The notes beneath the pieces are model-generated. The model made no database searches. It saw only the letters and a list, made by a program, of their open reading frames with translations, and was not told where the DNA came from. A stretch of DNA of 64,000 bases from assembly GCF_024734405.1 (NCBI RefSeq), contig NZ_CP059556.1:3162001-3226000 (forward strand), written 5' to 3'. This document shows positions 45,095 to 54,572 of the stretch, piece after piece (within the stretch, counting starts at the first letter, position 1; every line of letters starts with the position of its first letter). Made by a program: the position numbers and the translations under genes. This stretch comes from Saccharopolyspora gregorii (GTDB taxonomy: Bacteria > Actinomycetota > Actinomycetes > Mycobacteriales > Pseudonocardiaceae).

Positions 45095-45754
45095 CTACGC
45101 GGGTGCGCTCCCCACCCGGTCGTCCAGCGCGGCGCCGAGGGTTCCGGGCCAGGTCGCGGCCATGCCGCGCACTCCTGCCAGCGCGGCGTGCAGCCTGCCG
45201 CGCGCGTCGAGCTCGGCGCCGCTCTTGAGCCATTCCCGCAGCACCTGGTTGTGCGCGGCGACGACGGCGGCCGCCGCGACCGCCGCGCGCAGCGCCGCGT
45301 CCGGTTCGCCGTCGTAGCGGCCGCGCAGGTAGCGGGTGAACGCCCGCTGGTAGTCGTCGGTGCTGGCGATCTCCTTGGCCCGCAGCGACGGGACCTGCCT
45401 GGTCAGCGCGAAGCGCTGCAGCGACACCGCGGGGTCGGCCAGGTAGGTCTCCAGCACCGCTTCGGCGGCCCGGCACACCGCGGGCAGCGGTTCCTCGCCG
45501 CCGGCCTGCTCCAGCAGCTCGGCCACGTCGGCCAGCCGCTCCTCGTGGTCGCCGAACACGGCGTCCTCCTTGGAGCGGAAGTACCGGAAGAAGGTGCGCC
45601 TGCCGACCCCGGCGGCCTCGGCGATCTGGTCGACGGTGGTGGCTTCGAACCCGTTCGCGGCGAACAGGTCCAGCGCGGCCGACGACACGGTGCCGCGGAT
45701 CCGGCGGCGGCCCTGCGGGGTGCGGCCTGCGCGCGGCCGCGGCTGCTCGGACAT
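45095..45754 (-). CDS. TetR/AcrR family transcriptional regulator
   Basis: 219 residues. HTH: SSAALDLFAANGFEATTVDQIAEAAGVGRRTFFRYFRSKEDAVF. C-terminal domain typical of the AcrR group. Divergent from the acyl-CoA dehydrogenase gene, with a palindrome in between; it probably controls that gene. Confidence 0.9.
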   Translation of the reverse strand: MSEQPRPRAGRTPQGRRRIRGTVSSAALDLFAANGFEATTVDQIAEAAGVGRRTFFRYFRSKEDAVFGDHEERLADVAELLEQAGGEEPLPAVCRAAEAVLETYLADPAVSLQRFALTRQVPSLRAKEIASTDDYQRAFTRYLRGRYDGEPDAALRAAVAAAAVVAAHNQVLREWLKSGAELDARGRLHAALAGVRGMAATWPGTLGAALDDRVGSAPA

Positions 45755-45783
45755 GGCCGAAATATACCCACCCGATTGAGAGT

Positions 45784-45796
45784 GGCACTCCGTGCC
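45784..45796. promoter_or_regulatory. Operator-like palindrome between tetR and acyl-CoA dehydrogenase genes
   Basis: GGCAC-TCC-GTGCC, overlapping a second small palindrome GAGTG-G-CACTC. Thirty bp upstream of the TetR start. Typical place for an autoregulatory operator. Confidence 0.45.
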
Positions 45797-45892
45797 GTTA
45801 GGATTCCGGCGACCGAGGGCGCGGCGCCACACCCGCACCCGGATCCGGCGATCACCACGGCCCCAGCGCAACGCTGGAGACGGGAGGCAGCA

Positions 45893-47050
45893 GTGAACCC
45901 GAACTTCGAGACCTACCGGCTCAACGACGAGCACGACGCCCTGCGCGAGGCGGTGCGCGCCCTCGCCGAGAAGGAGATCGCCCCGCACGCCGCCGAGGTC
46001 GACGAGCAGGAGCGCTACCCGCAGGAAGCGCTCGACGCCCTGGTCAAGGCCGGGTTCGCCGCCGTGCACGTGCCCGAGGCCTACGGCGGCGAAGGCGCCG
46101 ACTCGGTCGCCACCTGCATCGTCATCGAAGAGGTCGCCCGCGTCTGCGCCTCCTCCTCGCTGATCCCCGCGGTGAACAAGCTCGGCACCATGCCGATCAT
46201 CCTGTCCGGCTCCGAGGACCTGAAGAAGAAGGTCCTCGGCGACCTCGCCGCGGGCACCGCCACCGCCTCCTACGCGCTGTCCGAGCGCGAAGCCGGCTCC
46301 GACGCCGCCGCCATGAAGACCCGCGCCCACCGCTCCGGCGACGACTGGGTCCTCAACGGCAGCAAGTGCTGGATCACCAACGGCGGCGTGTCCAGCTGGT
46401 ACACCGTCATGGCCGTCACCGACCCGGACAAGAAGGCCAACGGCATCAGCGCCTTCGCCGTGCACAAGGACGACCCGGGCTTCGTCGTCGGGCCCAAGGA
46501 GAAGAAGCTCGGCATCAAGGGCTCGCCCACTGTCGAGCTCTACTTCGAGGACGCCACCATCCCCGGCGACCGCATCATCGGCGAGCCCGGCACCGGCTTC
46601 AAGACCGCCCTGGCCACCCTCGACCACACCCGGCCCACCATCGGCGCCCAGGCCGTCGGCATCGCCCAGGGCGCTCTCGACCAGGCGCTGGCCTACGTCA
46701 AGGAGCGCAAGCAGTTCGGCAAGTCCATCAGCGACTTCCAGGGCGTCCAGTTCATGCTCGCCGACATGGCCATGAAGGTCGAAGCCGCCCGCCACATGGT
46801 CTACGTCTCCGCGGCCCGCGCCGAGCGCGGTGAGGGCAACCTCGGGTTCATCTCCGCCGCCGCGAAGTGCTTCGCCTCCGACGTCGCCATGGAGGTCACC
46901 ACCGACGCCGTGCAGCTGTTCGGCGGCGCCGGCTACACCCGCGACTTCCCGGTGGAGCGCATGATGCGCGACGCCAAGATCACCCAGATCTACGAGGGCA
47001 CCAACCAGATCCAGCGCATGGTGATGTCCCGCGCCCTGCTCAAGGGCTGA
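45893..47050 (+). CDS. Acyl-CoA dehydrogenase
   Basis: 385 residues from GTG with GGGAGG upstream. FAD-binding YALSEREAGSDAA and ITNGGVSSWY, substrate-side KEKKLGIKGSPT, and the catalytic Glu in QIYEGTNQIQRM. Close in length and motifs to short/branched-chain acyl-CoA dehydrogenases (FadE25-like). Stands alone; regulated probably by the divergent TetR protein. Confidence 0.93.
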   Translation: MNPNFETYRLNDEHDALREAVRALAEKEIAPHAAEVDEQERYPQEALDALVKAGFAAVHVPEAYGGEGADSVATCIVIEEVARVCASSSLIPAVNKLGTMPIILSGSEDLKKKVLGDLAAGTATASYALSEREAGSDAAAMKTRAHRSGDDWVLNGSKCWITNGGVSSWYTVMAVTDPDKKANGISAFAVHKDDPGFVVGPKEKKLGIKGSPTVELYFEDATIPGDRIIGEPGTGFKTALATLDHTRPTIGAQAVGIAQGALDQALAYVKERKQFGKSISDFQGVQFMLADMAMKVEAARHMVYVSAARAERGEGNLGFISAAAKCFASDVAMEVTTDAVQLFGGAGYTRDFPVERMMRDAKITQIYEGTNQIQRMVMSRALLKG

Positions 47051-47096
47051 CCGCCCCCGCCCGTGGCCCCCGGTACCGCCGGGGGCCACGGCGCGT

Positions 47097-47573
47097 TCAC
47101 GCCTCGCCCGCGTCCTCGTCGTCGGTCTCCCGCGCCAACTGGTTGCCCGCCTCCGCGTACAGGCTCGTCAGCAGCCACGCCCCCACCCCGATGTCATCGG
47201 TGATGCCCACCAGCGGCAGCAGGTCCGGCACGAAATCCAGCGGCCAGATCAGGTACAGCACCCCCGCCAGCCACAGCACCGTCTGGTAGCGCGGCACCGC
47301 CGCGGGCCGGCCGCGCCACGGCGCCGCGACCATCGACGGGATCGCCCGCAACCGCCGCACCGGACCACCCGTGCCCGGCGCCGACCGGTGCGCCCGCCGC
47401 GCCGCCCGCACCGGGGCGAGCCTGCGCCGCACCAGCGCGACCAGCCCGGCGATCACCACGCCGATGCCCGCCGCGATCAGGCCGCCCGGCACCAGCCAGC
47501 CCTGCCCGCTCCAGTCCCCGACCACGAGCGCCACCACACCGGCCAGGACGAGCACTCCACCAACGGCGATCAT
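47097..47573 (-). CDS. DUF1232 (YkvA) membrane protein
   Basis: 158 residues. Two N-terminal helices (VGGVLVLAGVVALVVG and LIAAGIGVVIAGLVAL), a basic linker, then the DUF1232 core YLIWPLDFVPDLLPLVGITDDIGV. ATG at 47573 has GAGGGG at good spacing; the GTG nine bases earlier abuts it. Function unknown. Confidence 0.87.
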   Translation of the reverse strand: MIAVGGVLVLAGVVALVVGDWSGQGWLVPGGLIAAGIGVVIAGLVALVRRRLAPVRAARRAHRSAPGTGGPVRRLRAIPSMVAAPWRGRPAAVPRYQTVLWLAGVLYLIWPLDFVPDLLPLVGITDDIGVGAWLLTSLYAEAGNQLARETDDEDAGEA

Positions 47574-47722
47574 CACGAACACCCCTCACGAGCACGGGAA
47601 CCGGCACCAGCCTGCCACGAGCCGCCGCGCAGCCCCGATCACCCGCCCGGTCCGACCGGCACGCGAGCCACCACGATCCGTGCCACAGTCGCCGAGGGCC
47701 GGGCGGACAGCAGGGGGGCACC

Positions 47723-49339
47723 GTGGTCGAACAGGCCGAACCGACACGTCGGCAACCGTCGCTGGCCCGCGCGGGCGGCACCATGGCCGTGGCCACCGTC
47801 GTCAGCCGGATCACCGGACTCGCCTCGAAGGTCGTGCTCGTCGCCGTCCTCGGCCTCGGCATGGTCAACGACTCCTACACGGTCGCCAACACGCTACCGA
47901 CCGTCGTCAACGAACTGCTCCTCGGCGGCGTTCTCACCAGCGTCGCCGTCCCGCTGCTGGTGCGCGCCCAGCAGCGCGGCGAACGCGACGGCGAGCAGTA
48001 CGCGCAATGGCTGATCACCACGGGTGGGGTGCTCATGGCGGGGGCCACCGTCGTCGCCGTCGCCACCGCACCGCTGCTGACCGCGCTCTACCTCGGCGCC
48101 CACACCCGCGCCAACACCGCGCTGACCACCGCTTTCGCCTACCTGCTGCTGCCGGCGATCCTCTTCTACGGCCTGTCCGCGCTGCTGTCGGCGGTGCTCA
48201 ACGCCCGGCACGTGTTCGGCCCGCCCGCCTGGGCGCCCGTGGTCAACAACCTCGTCGTGCTCACCACGGCCGGGGTGTTCGTGCTGCTGCCCGGCACCAT
48301 CACCCTCGACCCGGTGCGCATGGGAGAACCGAAGCTGCTCGTGCTCGGCATCGGCACCGCGCTCGGCATCGTCGCGCAGAGCCTCGTCGTCGCCGTCTCG
48401 CTGCGCCGCACCGGTTTCCGCTACCGCTGGCGGTGGGGCTGGGACCACCGGCTCGGCGAGTTCGCCTCGCTCGCCGGGTGGGTCGTGCTCTACACGCTGA
48501 TCAGCCAGTTCGGCATGATCGTCACCACCCGCGTCGGCGCGCAGGGCACCGAGGGCAGCGTCGCCACCTTCACCTACGCGTGGCTGCTGTCCCAGGTCCC
48601 CTACGGGGTGCTCGGGGTGTCGCTGCTGACCGCGCTCATGCCGCGCATCAGCCGCTCCGCCACCGACCCCGACACCCGCGCGTTCGTCGCCGACCTGTCG
48701 CTGGGCACCCGGATGAGCGGGGTGCTGCTGCTGCCGATCAGCGCGCTCATGCTCGTCGCCGGGGGCTCGCTGGGCATCGCGTTCTTCTCCCTCGGCAACA
48801 ACGGCATCGCCGCCGCCGACCGGCTCGGCGCCACCATCGGGGTGTGCGCGCTGGGCATCGTGCCGTTCGCGATCACCATGCTGCAGCTGCGCGCCTTCTA
48901 CGCCATGAAGGACGCCCGCACGCCCACCGCCATCAACCTGATCATGGTCGTGTTCCGGTCGGGGCTGTGCTACCTGTTCCTGGCCACCACCGACCCGGAG
49001 GACCTCGTCGTCGGCGTCGCGCTCGCCATGTCGCTGAGCTTCGCCCTCGGTGCGCTGGTCGGGCAGCTGTGGCTGCGGGCCCGCGTCGGCGGCGTCGACA
49101 CACGCCGCACCGCGGGGAGCCTGCTGCGCGCGCTCGCGGTCACCGCGGTGGCCTGCGGCTGCGCCCTCGCCGCCGACCGGGCCGTGCACGCCGCGCTCGG
49201 CGAGACCGGTGCCGTGGCCGGTGCGTGGATCACGCTCGTCGTGGACGGCGTCGTCGTGCTCGCCGCGAGCTTCGGCGGCCTGCTGCTGGTGCGCGCCCCC
49301 GAAGTGCAACCGGTGCGCGAAGCGCTGCGCCGGCGCTGA
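47723..49339 (+). CDS. murJ: Lipid II flippase MurJ (MviN family)
   Basis: 538 residues from GTG, fourteen membrane segments. The MurJ pattern is clear: ATVVSRITGLASKVVL, a central NARHVFGPPAWAPVVNN, and FYAMKDARTPT in the later half. It flips lipid II outward. It lacks the long kinase-like and extracellular C-terminal parts seen in the mycobacterial MviN, so it is the short form. Convergent with gatD. Confidence 0.9.
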   Translation: MVEQAEPTRRQPSLARAGGTMAVATVVSRITGLASKVVLVAVLGLGMVNDSYTVANTLPTVVNELLLGGVLTSVAVPLLVRAQQRGERDGEQYAQWLITTGGVLMAGATVVAVATAPLLTALYLGAHTRANTALTTAFAYLLLPAILFYGLSALLSAVLNARHVFGPPAWAPVVNNLVVLTTAGVFVLLPGTITLDPVRMGEPKLLVLGIGTALGIVAQSLVVAVSLRRTGFRYRWRWGWDHRLGEFASLAGWVVLYTLISQFGMIVTTRVGAQGTEGSVATFTYAWLLSQVPYGVLGVSLLTALMPRISRSATDPDTRAFVADLSLGTRMSGVLLLPISALMLVAGGSLGIAFFSLGNNGIAAADRLGATIGVCALGIVPFAITMLQLRAFYAMKDARTPTAINLIMVVFRSGLCYLFLATTDPEDLVVGVALAMSLSFALGALVGQLWLRARVGGVDTRRTAGSLLRALAVTAVACGCALAADRAVHAALGETGAVAGAWITLVVDGVVVLAASFGGLLLVRAPEVQPVREALRRR

Positions 49340-49349
49340 GCGCGCAGGC

Positions 49350-50072
49350 TCACTTCGGGTTGCGCGCCCGCACCCGGGTGCGCTCCACCCGCAGCGCCGC
49401 CAGTTCCTCCGGTTCCGCGATCGGCTGCAGCGGCGCCCCCATCGCCCACTCCAGCAGCAGGTCCGCCAGCGCCGGGTTCCGCGCGAGGATCGGGCCGTGC
49501 AGGTAGGTGCAGACCACGTGCCCGCGCACCGCGCCCTCCGCGCGCTCGTGCCCGTTGCCGGTGCCCCGGGTCACCCGCCCCAGCGGGACCGAACCCGCAC
49601 CGAGCCTGGTGCGGCCCAGGTGGTTCTCGAAGCCGGTCAGCATCCCCACCCCGGCCAGCACCGAGTTCGCCGTCACCTCCCCGATCGCGCGTTCCCCGGC
49701 GGGTTCGGTGACCGCGTCCACCAGACCCAGGCCCTCGTGGCGCACTCCGTCGCCGGTGGTGAACTCGGTGCCCAGCAGCTGCAGGCCCCCGCAGATCCCC
49801 AGCACCGGCACCCCGCGCGCCGCCGCGCGCTGCAGGCCGGGCGAACGCGACAGCACCCGCATCGCCGCGGTCTGCGCCACGTCCTCACCGCCGCCCAGCA
49901 GGTACACGTCGCAGGACTCCGGCACCTCCGGGGCGGAGGACAGCACCGTCACCGTCTCGCTCGGGATGCCCCGCCACGCCAGCCGCTGCTCCAGCACCAG
50001 CACGTTCCCGCGGTCCCCGTAGGTGCCCAGCAGGTCCGGCAGCAGCAGCGCGATCCGCACGCCCCCGCTCAT
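49350..50072 (-). CDS. gatD: Lipid II isoglutaminyl synthase, glutaminase subunit GatD
   Basis: 240 residues, class I glutamine amidotransferase of the CobB/CobQ type. Nucleophile in GICGGLQLLG and histidine in YLHGPILARNP. Supplies ammonia to MurT, which amidates D-Glu of lipid II. ATG overlaps the murT stop (ATGA). Confidence 0.93.
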   Translation of the reverse strand: MSGGVRIALLLPDLLGTYGDRGNVLVLEQRLAWRGIPSETVTVLSSAPEVPESCDVYLLGGGEDVAQTAAMRVLSRSPGLQRAAARGVPVLGICGGLQLLGTEFTTGDGVRHEGLGLVDAVTEPAGERAIGEVTANSVLAGVGMLTGFENHLGRTRLGAGSVPLGRVTRGTGNGHERAEGAVRGHVVCTYLHGPILARNPALADLLLEWAMGAPLQPIAEPEELAALRVERTRVRARNPK

Positions 50073-51472
50073 CGGGTCACGCTCCGGGCCAGCAGGTCGC
50101 GGAAGGCGGTGTAGTTCGCGATCACGTCCGGTTCGGCCCCGCTGCGGCCCAGCGCGTCCTGCGGGGTGCCCACCACCTCGCAGCGCACCCCCGCGTACCG
50201 CAACCGCACCGCCAGGTCCAAGCCCCGTTCGCCGGTCACCAGCACCGCCCTCCCGCGCAACGACTCGAAGTCCACGTCCCACAGCCAGGAGACGTCGTAG
50301 CCGTCGGCCTCCCTGCTGTTGACCACCAGCACCAGCGGCCGGTCGTGCCCGGAGACCAGGTCGAGCATCTCCAGCCAGCTCGCCGGGTTCTTCGCCAGCA
50401 GCAGCCGCACCACCCGGTCGTCGAGCAGCACGGTGGCGTAGCGGCCGCTGGCCTGGCGCAGGTCGGCGATCCGGGCCAGCACCCGGTCCGGGTCGCAGCC
50501 GAGTTCGGCGGCGGCGGCGACCGCGAAGGTGGCGTTGATCCGGTTGACGTGCCCGGGCAGCTGCAGGCTCAGCTGCCGCGCCCGCCCGTCCGGGCCGAGG
50601 ACCGCGTCCGCGGTGACCGTCCAGTCCGCCTCGGGGCGGGCCAGGCCGCACTCGCAGCGCCACGGACCGTCGAGGTCGGTGATGCACGCGCCACAGCGCG
50701 GGCAGTTCGACGCGTCGTGCATCCAGCGCGCCCCGCCGGACACCCAGGTCACCCCGGGGTGCCCGGCGGCGACGGAGACGATGTTCGGGTCGTCGCGGTT
50801 GGCGACGACGCGGGTCCGCGGCACGCGTTCCAGCGCGGCGCGCAGGCTGCGCTGCACGGTGCGGATCTCCCCGACGCGGTCCATCTGGTCCCGGCTGAGG
50901 TTGAGCAGCACGATCACCGACGGCGCGAACTCGGCGGTGACCTGGGCGAGGTGCAGTTCGTCCACTTCGAGGGCGGCGAACGGCGCGGACAGGTCGGTCA
51001 TCAGCGCGGCGACGTGCCCGTCGAGCATGTTCGCGCCGGTGACGTTGCTGGTGGCGGTGCCGCGGCTGCGCAGGGCTTCGGCGACCAGTGCGGTGGTGGT
51101 GGTCTTGCCGTTGGTGCCGGTGATCATGACGATGCGCCGGCCCGCGGCGAGCCTGCCGAGCAGGCCGGGTTGCAGGCTCAGCGCCAGCCTGCCGCCGATC
51201 ATGCCGCCGCTGCCCAGGCGCAGCCGCCGGGACATGCCTGCGACGACGCGGCCCGCGCCGACGGCCAGCGAGGTGCGCAGCGGCCTGCCGGTGGCGGGTC
51301 CGCCGGGATGCGGCGGGGCGATCACCCGCCACGGCGGGACCGCGGCCGGGTCGGTGGGCGTCGCGTCGTCGGCCGCGCGGGGCGGCGGCGGGACCCCCTC
51401 GCCCGCCGCGGTCCGCTCGCCGTCGGGCTCCGCGGTCTCGCCCTGCTCGCCGTCCCTTCTGGTTCCGGTCAT
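50069..51472 (-). CDS. murT: Lipid II isoglutaminyl synthase, Mur-ligase subunit MurT
   Basis: 467 residues. Mur ligase P-loop ITGTNGKTTTTALVAEAL, MurT-specific zinc ribbon CPRCGACITDLDG with later CECG, and the C-terminal DUF1727 domain. The N-terminal 90 residues are a disordered Asp/Pro-rich extension absent from the Staphylococcus enzyme. Forms a heterodimer with GatD. Confidence 0.93.
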   Translation of the reverse strand: MTGTRRDGEQGETAEPDGERTAAGEGVPPPPRAADDATPTDPAAVPPWRVIAPPHPGGPATGRPLRTSLAVGAGRVVAGMSRRLRLGSGGMIGGRLALSLQPGLLGRLAAGRRIVMITGTNGKTTTTALVAEALRSRGTATSNVTGANMLDGHVAALMTDLSAPFAALEVDELHLAQVTAEFAPSVIVLLNLSRDQMDRVGEIRTVQRSLRAALERVPRTRVVANRDDPNIVSVAAGHPGVTWVSGGARWMHDASNCPRCGACITDLDGPWRCECGLARPEADWTVTADAVLGPDGRARQLSLQLPGHVNRINATFAVAAAAELGCDPDRVLARIADLRQASGRYATVLLDDRVVRLLLAKNPASWLEMLDLVSGHDRPLVLVVNSREADGYDVSWLWDVDFESLRGRAVLVTGERGLDLAVRLRYAGVRCEVVGTPQDALGRSGAEPDVIANYTAFRDLLARSVTR

Positions 51473-51524
51473 TCGTCACTCCCCCTTGACGAACAGCGGT
51501 GCGGTGGCCGGTGCCCGGCTCACC

Positions 51525-51719
51525 TCACTGCCGCGGGACCAGGGGATCGACCAGGTCCGGCCTGCTCACCGCCCTCGCCCGCCGCTTCGACAGTGTGGCC
51601 CGGCGCCGCCGATACAGCGCGACGAATCCGAGCAGGCCACCGGCGGTCAACGTCAGCGCACCGACCTGCCCGTGGGTCTGCAGCGATTCGGCGAGCACCA
51701 CCTGATGTGCGGGGAACAC
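51525..51719 (-). CDS. Putative small membrane protein
   Basis: 64 residues from GTG. One predicted helix, ALTLTAGGLLGFVAL, followed by RRRR: positive-inside C-terminus. AGGAG is only two bases from the GTG. Between murT and the divergent small gene at 51979. Could be a real short protein; unrecognised. Confidence 0.4.
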   Translation of the reverse strand: MFPAHQVVLAESLQTHGQVGALTLTAGGLLGFVALYRRRRATLSKRRARAVSRPDLVDPLVPRQ

Positions 51720-51978
51720 GACTCCTCGGCACCTCCCTCCCCGTGTCGGCTGAGCCGGGTTTCCGGCGTGGCCCCCATGGTCGGAGCGCGTCGGTCACGG
51801 ACCGGTGCCGACATGCCGGAGCGTCACCCGGCCGGGCTGCACGTTCCGGTCGTGCGCGGCGAGCTCGGTGCCGCGGTCTCGTCCGGCGATCAGGCGTCGC
51901 GGCTCACTAGGGTCGTCACCGCGTCCGGTGCCGGGACCGCCGGACGCGGTGACGCGCTGGGGACCGGGGAGTCGTGCG

Positions 51979-52086
51979 ATGACCGAGTACTGGGTGCTGT
52001 TCGTGCTGGGGGCGGTGGTGTTCGGCGGGGTGTGGTGGACGGCGTGGGACATCCGGTCGGACCTGCGGCGCAGGCGGCTGAAGTGA
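51979..52086 (+). CDS. Putative single-pass membrane micropeptide
   Basis: 35 residues: MTEYWVLFVLGAVVFG helix, then a Trp-rich boundary and a basic tail ending RRRRLK. GGGGAG at eight bases from the ATG. Not recognised; size and topology resemble small regulators of membrane complexes. Confidence 0.5.
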   Translation: MTEYWVLFVLGAVVFGGVWWTAWDIRSDLRRRRLK

Positions 52087-52208
52087 CCCGGTCTCCCGGC
52101 GGCCGAGGGCGACGGCCTCGGGTCGTCGAACGCGCGCAGCGGGTCGTTCCCGCAGCCGCTGAGCTGCCGACCACCTGATCAACGGCCTCCGGCGAGCCGC
52201 GAAGAGAG

Positions 52209-54542
52209 CTATTCGACGTGGAGGCCGTCGCTGTTCATGGCTTTGGACAGGGTGGGTGCGGTCAGTGCGGTGACGACGAGCACCGACACCGCGGCGAAGG
52301 CCAGCACCGCGGCGGTGCCCGGCAGGTCCAGCGCCGGGATCTCGGCGAAGTCCGTCACGTAGATCAGCACGCCCAGCCCGTACCCGGCGGGCACCGCGAT
52401 CGCGGTGGCCAAGAGCATGGGTACGGCGTTCTGCAGGAAGGCCGACCACACGAGCGTGCTGCGCTTGGCCCCCACCGCACCGAGCACGGCCATCGGGCGG
52501 GCGCGTTCGTGGATCTGTTCGACGGCGGTGACCAGCAGGCTGCATCCGATCAGCGAGAACACCACCAGAGCTCCCGCCAGCAGCCCCGTCTTCACCAGCT
52601 GGAGCGTGGCGGTCGGCACCACGGGCCCCGCCGCGACGGTGTCGGAGACCTCCCCTTGTTCCAGGGTCGCCTCGACGAGGTTGCGGATGCGTTCGACGAG
52701 GTCCTGCGGGGTCGTCGCCGCCAGCTCGATCCGGATGTCCACGTTGCGCGGCTCCAGCGGGATGCCCGTCGCCGCGGCCGGTGTGATCAGCAGGCCCGCG
52801 GGCGTGAGCATGTTCCGTTCGGCGTTGCGCGGTTGCGTCGGACGCAGCGGCGGAACCGTCCAGGAGGCCCCGGAGCCGGGAGTCTCGGCGCTGGAGCCTC
52901 CTGGCGAGCCGACCGTCCACGTTTCGCCGGTGCGCGGCGGTTCGCCCTCGCCGTCGCTGCCCGCGGACGCGGCGAAGGTGTCGCCGTCCCGGCAGTCGGG
53001 GGCCATGCCGAGTCGGGTGATCAGGTCGCAGTCGGCGATCACCGCGTACGTCGAGCGGTCCGGTCCGGCCTGGAGGGTGATCTGGTGGTGGCCGCTGACC
53101 GCGACCACTCCGGGCAGCGCGGCCAGTTCGGTGCGCAGCTGCTGCAGCCCGTCCCGGCCGGAGCGGTCCTCGCGGCCGGAGATCGACGCCGTCCGCGGCT
53201 CCGACGGGTGCTCTGCGACCTGCTGTTCGAGGGAGGCGAGCATGGTTTGGAGGGCGATGATGCCGGTGACGACGACGGCGATGGCGCTGACGGAGCGGGC
53301 GGCGGTGCCGCTGGTGAGCTGCAGGCGGCGCAGCGCTAGTTGCCAGGCCACCGGGCCGGCGTGTCCGCGCCGGGCGACGTTCTCCACGATCCAGGGCAGC
53401 AGCAGCGGCACCGACAGCAGCACCAGCGCCACCGCGAGGACCACCAGCGCGCCCCAGACGTTCGAATCCCAGCCCAGCGGCATGCGCGACACCACCAGAC
53501 CGGCGATGCCCAGCACCAGCGCCGCCGCGCCCGGCCACAGCCTGCGGCGGATCGGCGTGGCCTGGCGCACCGAGCGCAGCGGGTCGTGCACGGCGCCGCG
53601 CAGCGCGGCCAGCGAGATCAGCACGGTGAGCGCCGGAACCCCCGCGGTGATCAGCACCGCCGGCCACCACACCGGGGTGATGTCGGAGACGAACACGGAC
53701 ACGAACGACGTCTCGAACCGGGAGAACGCGAGGTGCCCGGCGAGGAACAGCGCCCAGCCCGCCAGCACCCCGGTGCTCGCGCCGACGAGCGCTTCCCCGG
53801 AGGCGATGCGGCGTACCTGCCAGGCGCTGGCGCCGACCAGGCGCAGGGCGGCGAGTCTGCGTTGGCGGGCGGCTTCGGCCAGCCTCGTCGTGCTGATCAC
53901 GAACACCACGACCGGCAGCAGCAGCGCGCAAGCGCCGATCAGCACCAGCAGCCAGGTCGACTCCCCGTACGAGGGCGGCCGGTAGGTCTCACCGAAGTGG
54001 TCGACGACCCGGATGCTCGCGGCCTGCTCGGTCAGCCCGGACGCACCACCGTAGTAGTGCAGCTCTCCCGGTGTGAGCAGTCCGTCGTCGCCGATGGTGC
54101 CGGTGATGGTGCCGGGCAGGCGTTCGCGCAGCAGTGCGGAGTCGGGTCGGGCCAGCAGGTCGGCCAGCGCCGGGGACACGATCAGCTCTCCCACGGCCGG
54201 GTAGTGGTCCAACCCGGCGGGCAGCGGCGCGTCGGGGCGCTGCGGCTGCAGCAGCCGCCCGGTGATGCGCTGCCCCCGGAACGTCGTGCTGTCGTGCAGT
54301 CCCAGGACGGCGGTGGAGGCCGCGGGCTCGGTCTCGTAGGTGAGCTCCATGTGGCGGCCGGCGGTCCGCTCCGCGTGCCGCTCCAGCCACGTGGGCAGCG
54401 ACGCGCTGATCAGGAGGACGAGCACGCCGATGCCGATGCCGACGGTCATCAGGGCGAGGCGCCCCCACGGGGTGTTGCGGTCGCCGACGGCGAGCCGTGC
54501 GCCCAGCACCAGGTCTGCGGTCCAGGTGCGGATCCTGCTCAT
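52209..54542 (-). CDS. FtsX-like ABC transporter permease, third paralogue
   Basis: 777 residues. One N-terminal helix (GRLALMTVGIGIGVLVLL), an extracytoplasmic domain to about residue 195, a first FtsX block (WLLVLIGACALLLPVVVFV...ALRLVGASAW), extra helices, a large extracellular domain (about 435-640) with the Cys pair ADC...DCRDGDTF, and a C-terminal FtsX block (GLLAGALVVFSLIGCSLL). Last of three tandem paralogues behind one ATPase. Function may be peptide or lipid export or sensing, as in BceB/MacB-like systems; not decidable. Confidence 0.85.
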   Translation of the reverse strand: MSRIRTWTADLVLGARLAVGDRNTPWGRLALMTVGIGIGVLVLLISASLPTWLERHAERTAGRHMELTYETEPAASTAVLGLHDSTTFRGQRITGRLLQPQRPDAPLPAGLDHYPAVGELIVSPALADLLARPDSALLRERLPGTITGTIGDDGLLTPGELHYYGGASGLTEQAASIRVVDHFGETYRPPSYGESTWLLVLIGACALLLPVVVFVISTTRLAEAARQRRLAALRLVGASAWQVRRIASGEALVGASTGVLAGWALFLAGHLAFSRFETSFVSVFVSDITPVWWPAVLITAGVPALTVLISLAALRGAVHDPLRSVRQATPIRRRLWPGAAALVLGIAGLVVSRMPLGWDSNVWGALVVLAVALVLLSVPLLLPWIVENVARRGHAGPVAWQLALRRLQLTSGTAARSVSAIAVVVTGIIALQTMLASLEQQVAEHPSEPRTASISGREDRSGRDGLQQLRTELAALPGVVAVSGHHQITLQAGPDRSTYAVIADCDLITRLGMAPDCRDGDTFAASAGSDGEGEPPRTGETWTVGSPGGSSAETPGSGASWTVPPLRPTQPRNAERNMLTPAGLLITPAAATGIPLEPRNVDIRIELAATTPQDLVERIRNLVEATLEQGEVSDTVAAGPVVPTATLQLVKTGLLAGALVVFSLIGCSLLVTAVEQIHERARPMAVLGAVGAKRSTLVWSAFLQNAVPMLLATAIAVPAGYGLGVLIYVTDFAEIPALDLPGTAAVLAFAAVSVLVVTALTAPTLSKAMNSDGLHVE

Positions 54543-54572
54543 CGTGCGCGGTCTCCTCGGCGTCGGTGACGG

